NCBI GenBank assembly: GCA_900660155.1 | Contig: CABFPE010000535.1 | Span: 232,037 to 255,862 of the forward strand | DNA from: Hofstenia miamia | Taxonomy: Eukaryota > Xenacoelomorpha > Acoela > Hofsteniidae | Length of the DNA: 23,826 bases | Direction: 5' to 3' | Part shown: positions 17,831 to 23,826 of the stretch, piece after piece | Position numbering within the stretch: the first letter of the stretch is position 1 | Layout of the letters: each line of letters opens with the position of its first letter | Position numbers and translations under genes: made by a program | The notes under the pieces: generated by a model | Databases searched by the model: none | What the model was told of the DNA's origin: nothing | What the model saw: the letters and a program-made list of their open reading frames with translations, nothing else

Positions 17831-18472
17831 ACAAATTCTGGAATCTACATTCCATATAGCTCATATTGTACTAAAACGTACAAAACAAACACCATAAAAG
17901 CATTATTTAGTCGTGCTATGCTAACATCATCAAATTATAAATATTTAACAGCCGTCACTGAAAAAATCTTTCTGATATTAGCAAAAAATCGTTATCCACA
18001 CAACATTATCAAGAAGTTCTCGAATGATATGTTTTTATGTAATAAAGATCAAATAAAAAACACCACTGATGAAACTAAAACTAGTATATATTTGAAACTT
18101 CCCTATTACAGTAACCAAGTCAATAAAGTAGGTAAGGAAAAGAGTTATAATAATGAACACCAAAATAAAGTAACAAAGATAATACCAACATTTACATCAT
18201 TTAAAACATCAAACATCATTAAAAACAAAAACCCAGTTCCGAAAAATTTAGTTTCTTTCTTAATATATAAGTACCAATTTGATGATTGTAAAAAATCATA
18301 CATCGGAGAAACTAAAAGACATCTAGGAACAAGAATAAAAGAACATCTAAATGGGCACCAGAGATCAGAAATATATTTACATAAACATACTACAAGTGAA
18401 GATAATTTCTATATACTACTAAGAACAAACTATCCAAAAATCGTTGAAGCAATTTTAATAAAGGAAACCTAA
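17831..18472 (+). pseudogene. Penelope-like element: RT end plus GIY-YIG endonuclease
   Basis: The frame is open from 17831 to TAA 18472, with a TGA just before it at 17828. It starts with 'TNSGIYIPYSSYC' and 'NTIKALFSRAMLTSSN', which match the end of the RT (thumb) of Penelope-like elements. After a Lys/Asn-rich linker comes 'FLIYKYQFDDCKKSYIGETK', then 'RHLGTRIKEHLNGHQ' and 'IVEAILIKET'. That is the GIY-YIG nuclease with YIG, the conserved Arg and the later Glu visible. The first GIY is altered. Most of the RT is missing, so this is a 5'-truncated copy, which is usual for such elements. It cannot move by itself. Confidence 0.85.
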
Positions 18473-18592
18473 GAAATATCTACTATTAAATATTCAACAA
18501 AGAATGCTAACATTAAATTTATTGCATTGGTGCATGCAATATTTAATTTAGAAAGTTTAGTTATTGTAAATTTTTACCGCATTATTGTGATA

Positions 18593-18601
18593 CTGAAGAT
18601 G

Positions 18602-18637
<36 letters not shown>

Positions 18638-18650
18638 CGACGTTTGGAAG
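18593..18650. repeat. (TA)n tract with flanking Penelope-type end motifs
   Basis: CTGAAGA at 18593-18599 fits the hammerhead box CUGANGA and is followed by a TA run (18603-18632). On the opposite strand the sequence after the run reads CCAAACGTCGTTGAATA, close to the CGAAACGTCGTTGAA end often seen in Penelope-like elements, where GAAA is the second hammerhead box (family knowledge). Here GAAA is changed to CAAA. The two halves point at each other, so they do not form one intact ribozyme. Likely the tails of two element copies in opposite orientation. Confidence 0.45.
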
Positions 18651-19837
18651 AAATATCAGCATAAATAGAATAGTATCAATTTGCTCACAAAAGAAATTTA
18701 CAGATTTCAAATTTCAAAATATTCCCATTGTCAATGCATTTAAACAATTTTTAGAATTTTGAAAATGGATTTATGATTCAAATTTAGAGTAATGCACATA
18801 CAAAGCAAGGTTTTCTTAGTCATATCAGGCTGAAGATACACAGCTCTTTTGGTTACTTACAAAGATGAACGATTTACGAAAATTACAAAGTTTTTCTCAC
18901 AGGGAAGGAAAACTATTTACCATCATCACCAAATTTCTACAAAATGCCAAATTATATGTGCATCACGACATGTTGTAAACAGGGCCTTAAAACTCTATTG
19001 TAGCATCTTCTACAAGGCTTCAATATCTATTTGTTCAATTCATGCAATGTCTTTCTGTGGTAACTTAGCACGTAGAGATATACTATTCATAACTGCTTAG
19101 CTTTTATATTACTGAACTCTATTAACTGTAATTAATAGATGATGTAATGAACACTATTTAGGCGAGTGTCTTTGATAGCTGATCTGTAAATCAAGTAACA
19201 ACCACTTCCATCCATTGCCATTGAATTGTTGCCAACTCTTTCGTCAAGGAAATAACTTATGTGTAACCTATCCTAACTCAGTGAATACTCAATGCTCAAC
19301 ACAATTCGACTTAGTTTCGATTTGTAAAGTGTACTAAATACTTGGAACCTCAATTGTTTCTAGCTGCTTGTTTAAATAAATACATAATTACCAATTCATT
19401 CAATCATAAAAATCATTAATAGAAACACCTTTTGCATGTTAATGCACAATTTTAATTGAATTTGTTTAAACTTCTAATTGTAATGTGTTTTATCCTGTGA
19501 TCTATGTCTTCATTTGACTTGTTTATTAATCATCAATTTAGAAACTACCATGTGAAATTCATAACATGCAAATACACATTGCGTTTGTTTCCACGGCATT
19601 CCCATCCCAACATGACGATTTTTTGACGAATATTATCATTGTTCTTTGAACTGTATATGAAATTTGCTATATTTATTTAGTGGTGCATTTTATATTTTCT
19701 TTATTACTTAAAATTGTTCATTTTCTTTGTGTGGTGTGAGTATGCATCTGTGTAAGCATGCACTTGTATTTAATCTTTCTTGGAAATATTACTCAATTCA
19801 ATTTTTAAACAAATATGTAAATTATTTTTACTTAGAA
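18651..19837. other. non-coding stretch, nothing recognised
   Basis: AT-rich DNA with one 83-codon open frame (18849-19100) that shows no family motif and no supporting context. The first part could be the tail of a minus-strand Penelope-like copy, judging from the end motif at 18635-18650. No GIY-YIG coding trace was found on that strand. Confidence 0.4.
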
Positions 19838-20195
19838 ATGTGTGATGTTAATAAAAAACAAGTGAACTAAAAAATGCAAGCTAAAGTAATGTATGATGTT
19901 AATAAAAAAACAAGTACACTAAAAAATGCAAACTAAATTAGGCCACATAAATAACATAAAAAACTGTAAAGTAAAATAGAAAATGCAAACTAAATTAGAC
20001 CACATAAATAACATAAAAACTACTATAAGTTAATGACTTCCATGACGTCAGTACGACACCTCCGTCAATATCCAACGCGTCACAGGGTCAAAGTCCACCC
20101 TCTTGACAAATCAAAAAAAAGTGAGAAGGCCTTCTACCCACCTCTCGACCAATCAGAAAAAAGTGAGAAGGGCTTCTACCCTGTATAACTACTAT
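19838..20195 (+). repeat. promoter-like dispersed repeat, copy B
   Basis: This is the second copy of the repeat at 7258-7568, in opposite orientation. It has internal order. Two 51-bp units start at 19838 and 19889 ('atgt.tgatgttaataaaa'). Two units at 19924 and 19981 ('aaatgcaaactaaattag') are spaced 57 bp. A perfect CRE palindrome TGACGTCA lies at 20043-20050. Two direct modules of about 36-40 bp (20103-20140 and 20146-20182) follow, each ending 'gtgagaagg.cttctaccc'. The second module has a CCAAT box (20149-20153) and the first has the 12-bp palindrome AGAAGGCCTTCT (20124-20135). It keeps more CpG sites than copy A and so looks younger. It may be a solo LTR or a MITE with a pol II promoter. 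Confidence 0.75.
20043..20050. promoter_or_regulatory. CRE palindrome TGACGTCA
   Basis: A perfect cAMP-response-element palindrome about 100 bp before a CCAAT box, inside repeat copy B. CREB/ATF factors bind this sequence (family knowledge). Use in this genome is inferred from the combination of motifs. Confidence 0.5.
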
Positions 20196-20739
20196 CATCA
20201 ACTTCAATCACCAACTAATACACCACCATTGCCACACATATTATTTAGCTAAGTTGCAGAATTAGTGAATCCAATAAATTAAAAAATGACTGCTAAACTC
20301 TAGTAAAATTTATTTGATAATGACTTTTTTACAACTTAATAATTCATTATTACATTAACTGGCATACTATGCAAATCCAAAATCACTACAGGTCTTTTGC
20401 AACAAATTTTGTTTTTCAGATGATCAATATTAAATTCAAATTTCTGTTTTAGATACTTTTGGTCAAAACCAATCAAATGACTTTTAGCCAAACGTATTTT
20501 TTGAGGTATACCTTTTTGACCTGCTTAATATAAAATTTAATTGATACTAAATTTACAAATAAAAATCACTAAATAAAATTCTAAGTAATTCACTCTGTAA
20601 TCTTATGGTCAGAAAAAGAGCCTTTATGGTTGCCCTTCTCTACCTATGTGAGGTTGATTAGACTTAGAGCAAATGTTGTATTGGCATTTGCTAAATTTAA
20701 GATTAAAGTAAATTTATTCACATATTTCAAATATTATAA
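20196..20739. other. non-coding stretch, nothing recognised
   Basis: AT-rich sequence without a credible gene between promoter-like repeat B and the second copy of the window-start repeat. Short plus-strand frames show no motif. Confidence 0.4.
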
Positions 20740-20890
20740 AATTAGGACCAAGCAAACATTTTCCAAGCCTGGACAAGCCCGTCCCAAATTTAGCCCAGCT
20801 GATTCCAACTCTGGTATACTACTACATGTGAGCAAAATAGAATTTGGTGCTTTTCTAATTAAAAAGTATTATTAATTTTAAAAATTGTGT
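20740..20890 (+). repeat. dispersed repeat, copy 2 (relative of 140-272)
   Basis: This matches the repeat near the window start in the same orientation, most clearly from 20778 ('aagcccgtcccaaatttag') through 'ctctggtatac' to 'ttaattttaaaaat' at about 20885. The weaker 5' part may extend to about 20720. No ends were found. Confidence 0.55.
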
Positions 20891-21189
20891 AATGTAATAA
20901 TTTAAAATTTTATTGAAAGAAAATATTTAGTTATGCAGCTTTCTTGGTGAGGAAACAATTATTCAGAATTGGTGTAATTTCCCTAACGTGGATTTTAGCA
21001 TTCCTGAAATTATTAATAACATGCTTAAGTAAATTCTAAATGTTATTTTTATTGCCAGCAATGTTGTGCATTACATCGTTTGGAACAGAAGTGAAGAGAG
21101 CATTCTTTATTTTTTGTTGGGTGCATAACATTACAGAAAATATTGTAGAAATAATATCTAATGACAGTAATAATTTAAAATCTTTGATT

Positions 21190-21375
21190 TTCAAATGATT
21201 GTGACTTTCTGCTTCATTTAAAAAACTCAACTACTCACTAAATACGCTACTACAAGGATCTGAACCAATTTTTATAATGTCTTTAATTAAACAGAAAGAA
21301 TGGGAAAGCATTTTGACTTAGGTAAGCTGTCATCTACTTCTATTAGTGTTATAAAAATGTCTATTTCCCAAAAAT
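21190..21375 (-). pseudogene. propeller-domain relic downstream of the RING gene
   Basis: On the minus strand, from about 21350, the sequence reads 'LIEVDDSLPKSKCFPI', matching 'LIEVDDELTEAKPFPI' of the complete gene. Further on, in another frame, 'FFK.SRKSQSFE' matches 'FFKYCVKSQSFE'. A stop and a frameshift lie between them. DNA similarity weakens beyond 21190, although an open frame with one TAG continues to about 20940. The 'SKCFPI' variant and the 'SSPC/SDPC' segment group it with the plus-strand relic at 6940-7110. It lies in the same orientation as, and about 260 bp after, the complete gene, so it is an old tandem copy. Confidence 0.7.
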
Positions 21376-21635
21376 ATGAACAATAAATATTTATTTAGAA
21401 AATAAATTTGCTAATTTAAGATTCAAGCTCTTGAAAAACCAATTTTTTTTCTTATCTATTAAAGTTATTAATATTAGTATGCCAGCTTTTGATATTATTA
21501 GCACTGTAAAATGAATTCAATGGTTTGCAGACAGCATCAGTGGACAGATGCTTGCAAATAAAACTCACTTCAATATTTTGATTACTAGATCCTTTTAATA
21601 TAAAAAAATCGAATTTGCAGTTTTCAATGAATTCA

Positions 21636-23015
21636 TTAAAGTTTGAATTTGAATATTTCATGGTTTTGTGTAAAAATCAACAATGAATCATTGGCTACTG
21701 ATATAAGCATTGGCCAATCAGTTATTTTATATTCTTTGTATTTGCCATGAGATATCTTCTTTATTTTTCTCAGTTGCTTTCCGTTTGTTATGTCAAATAT
21801 CGTTAGAGAATGATCACTACATCCCGCAATCAGAACATTTTGAGTAAGAAATGCAACACTACTGCATAAAGTCTTGTCTGACTCTTCAAATGCAAGTAAA
21901 ATTGCTTGAGTGTTAAATGAAAACAAATGAATTCCAATGCGATTACCAAATGCAATAAAATCTAAATTTTCGTTTAGACTAATTGAGTAAATGTTATCAT
22001 ATTGTAGTGGAAATGTTGCTTTTTCAAATGATTGTGATTTTACGCAGTATTTAAAAAAACTGGACAACTTTTCAGATGCAAATAAAACAAAGTTCCTACA
22101 AGAGCTTGAACATATGTGAGAAATTTTGTTAACATCACAAAATGAAATTGGAAATGGTTTTGCTTCAGTTAACTCATCATCTACTTCTATTAGCCTAGAT
22201 TTGCCAGATTTGTTGAGAAGTACTAGTAAGTTACCATTGGGTAGCTGTAATAAGCAGTTGCGAAAAAAGGAAAATGTGTCGCCAGGGCCAATGCTAAACT
22301 TTCTAATGCTACCATTTTCAGAAATTTTGATAACAAAGTATTCTTTACTTTCCAAAATTAGTAGTGCATAAATCTCATTACGATCATTACTATACAAAAT
22401 ATCACGAAATGTTCCTTCACTTGGATACCTTGCTAATAATTGAGGGTTCATTGATTTTTCATAATATAACGCATTCTTAAAATTGTCACAACTTAATATT
22501 TCTTGTTGCTCTTCAGTTGTTTTGAACTCATGACCAGAATGAGATTGAAGTATGCAACTTGCACAAAACAATTTCTTACATTGAGGATCATTGCAAACGT
22601 ATTTCAATTTTTCATTGTGTTCCTTACAATGGGAAGCATGTTGTGAATTTAATGCATAAACATCATGAGTCTTGTGATTAAGACAACAATTTCTGCACAG
22701 AACTGTTTGGCAATTTTTACAAATATGAACTTCATCTAACTCAGTATGTTTCTTGCACTCATCACAGTAGTTAAAACGATTTGGTGCACTTTCAAATGAC
22801 TTGTAAAAAGAAACCAACTCAGCTGTGCGAAAGTCATCTTTAATTGCATTCACTTCTGCTGGTGTATTGCATAAAGGACATTTGATTAAATTTGTATTTC
22901 CTGCCAATTTGTGAGAGCATTCCATGCATAAAGAATGAAGACAGCCTAAGATTACAGGTTTTCTATAAATCTCGAAGCACACAGAGCATGTTATTAATTC
23001 CAGAAAATTGTCCAT
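21636..23015 (-). CDS. RING - B-box1 - B-box2 - propeller protein (TRIM-like E3)
   Basis: A single open exon of 459 codons from the ATG at 23015; the frame extends upstream only through non-ATG codons to a TAG near 23099. Residues 10-49 form a complete C3HC4 RING: C10, C13, C25, H27, C30, C33, C46, C49. Residues 84-117 fit B-box 1 (C84, C87, C99, C102, C107, C110, H114, H117). Residues 130-162 fit B-box 2 (C130, H133, C141, C146, C151, C154, H159, H162). RING/B-box proteins are mostly E3 ubiquitin ligases (family knowledge). The coiled coil that normally follows is missing: only about 15 residues separate B-box 2 from the C-terminal region. That region (about 177-459) has repeated strand-like segments and a WD-type 'TIFDITNGKQLRKI', suggesting a beta-propeller for partner binding (inference). 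Relatives of this C-terminal part occur four times elsewhere in the window. Confidence 0.9.
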   Translation of the reverse strand: MDNFLELITCSVCFEIYRKPVILGCLHSLCMECSHKLAGNTNLIKCPLCNTPAEVNAIKDDFRTAELVSFYKSFESAPNRFNYCDECKKHTELDEVHICKNCQTVLCRNCCLNHKTHDVYALNSQHASHCKEHNEKLKYVCNDPQCKKLFCASCILQSHSGHEFKTTEEQQEILSCDNFKNALYYEKSMNPQLLARYPSEGTFRDILYSNDRNEIYALLILESKEYFVIKISENGSIRKFSIGPGDTFSFFRNCLLQLPNGNLLVLLNKSGKSRLIEVDDELTEAKPFPISFCDVNKISHICSSSCRNFVLFASEKLSSFFKYCVKSQSFEKATFPLQYDNIYSISLNENLDFIAFGNRIGIHLFSFNTQAILLAFEESDKTLCSSVAFLTQNVLIAGCSDHSLTIFDITNGKQLRKIKKISHGKYKEYKITDWPMLISVANDSLLIFTQNHEIFKFKL

Positions 23016-23826
23016 TCTCTGAACTTTGCTGAATATATCACGTTCAAGTATGTTTTGTTTAACAAGCAAATTTTTTCCAAATACACTATATTGTCTCTAT
23101 AACAATGTTTTCAGGCATTTCATGCAAATTTATTGTAAATTGTCACTATGGGCTATACAAATATTCATAAGGCAAGATTCTACGTTTTAGTTGTTTAATT
23201 TTTTTAATTAAAATTGTTCTCATTAGGAACATTAACAAAATTATTTGAAGTTATACTTAATTATAAATTGTCATTATTGGCTTCCATTTAATCAAAGCAA
23301 ACATATTTAATAATTAAGCTCGTTTCTATGTTAAAATTGTAATTTACTAGTATTGCACACAAATGGGAATACTACTGGTTGTCTTAAAAAAGTATAAAAT
23401 GAGTAAAATGAAGAAGAAACATGTGTCATTTCATTTTGATTACATTTGGGATCATTCAATGAATCTATCAAAGGCACTACAAAAACAACATTTCAATTAG
23501 GCAGCAAACTCTCTTTAAAGGAAATGATTAGAAAATGGCTAGCACTTCCTTTTAGTGTTCAAGATGTTATTGCCCAAAATAGTGTACAGAAGCCAATAAG
23601 CAGAATCGCATCTTTTATATGAAAGCCAGTTGTACTTTCAGATTCTTGACGTCTGCTTTTGCTCAATTAAACATGTGATTTATACAGTAAAGTTTATTGA
23701 AAAGTACAGCTCAATGACATGCTTATTCAAGGGCGCAGATAAAAGAATGCTTCAACCAAGTCGAAATTGTTCTACATAGGGTTTAGCAATAAATGTAGTT
23801 AATGCTCATTATGCTGAATTTGTAGT
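23016..23826. other. upstream region of the RING gene, nothing else recognised
   Basis: AT-rich DNA that should contain the promoter and 5' UTR of the minus-strand gene. No strong TATA or CCAAT box was found close to the start. No other gene or repeat with a second copy in this window was seen. Confidence 0.4.

Noticed and set aside
21452..21661. Minus-strand 69-codon frame overlapping the end of the RING gene
   Set aside because: It begins inside the last codons of the RING gene in another frame and has no recognisable domain.
23016..23069. Longer N-terminus for the RING protein starting at a TTG at 23069
   Set aside because: An ATG at 23015 lies nine residues before the first zinc ligand, a normal TRIM start. 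Non-ATG starts are unlikely in an animal gene.

Overview
The window is AT-rich nuclear DNA from an animal, most likely an invertebrate. The signs are a RING/B-box (TRIM-type) gene, long intergenic stretches, relics of four retroelement types (a Tx1/L1-like and a CR1/L2-like LINE, a Ty3/gypsy-like LTR element, a Penelope-like element) and a non-autonomous DNA-transposon-like insertion. No bacterial-style operon, CRISPR array, rRNA or convincing tRNA was seen. The species cannot be read from the sequence. A sponge, cnidarian or other early-branching or marine invertebrate would fit, but that is inference.

Layout. 1-1140: non-coding, with part of a dispersed repeat and two small hairpins. About 1250-5840 (minus strand): decayed LINEs. 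A nearly full-length Tx1/L1-like ORF2 relic (about 2305-5390) lies between pieces of a CR1/L2-like element. 5983-9255 (plus strand): a local family built on one propeller-like domain. It comprises an intact 289-codon propeller-only ORF, a short relic, a dispersed promoter-like repeat, and a frameshifted pseudogene split by an 896-bp element with terminal inverted repeats, arms full of CCACYRGTGG palindromes and a 2-bp CA duplication. 9256-12640: non-coding. It includes a segment present twice (10806-11962) whose copies meet at single N characters, which is probably an assembly artefact carrying allelic information. 12640-17784: a decayed Ty3/gypsy-like element (gag with coiled coil, CCHC knuckle, DTGA protease, RT, remnant RNase H, N-terminal integrase). 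Within gag every in-frame stop up to its end is TGA. 17785-18650: a Penelope-like GIY-YIG fragment between two (TA)n tracts, with possible hammerhead-type half motifs. 19838-20195: an inverted second copy of the promoter-like repeat, with a perfect CRE palindrome and CCAAT box. 20740-20890: a second copy of the repeat at the window start. About 21190-21375 (minus): another propeller relic. 21636-23015 (minus): the one complete gene, RING - B-box1 - B-box2 - propeller, 459 codons, without the coiled coil usual in TRIM proteins.

How it fits together. The only well-supported functional product is the RING/B-box/propeller protein, a probable E3 ubiquitin ligase whose C-terminal domain would bind a partner. 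The intact propeller-only ORF carries the same C-terminal domain without the zinc-binding half, so it could act as a competitor of the full protein or could simply be a recent truncated copy. The order propeller gene - 'SKCFPI' relic - promoter-like repeat occurs on both strands at opposite ends of the window, suggesting an old inverted segmental duplication that was later filled with transposons.
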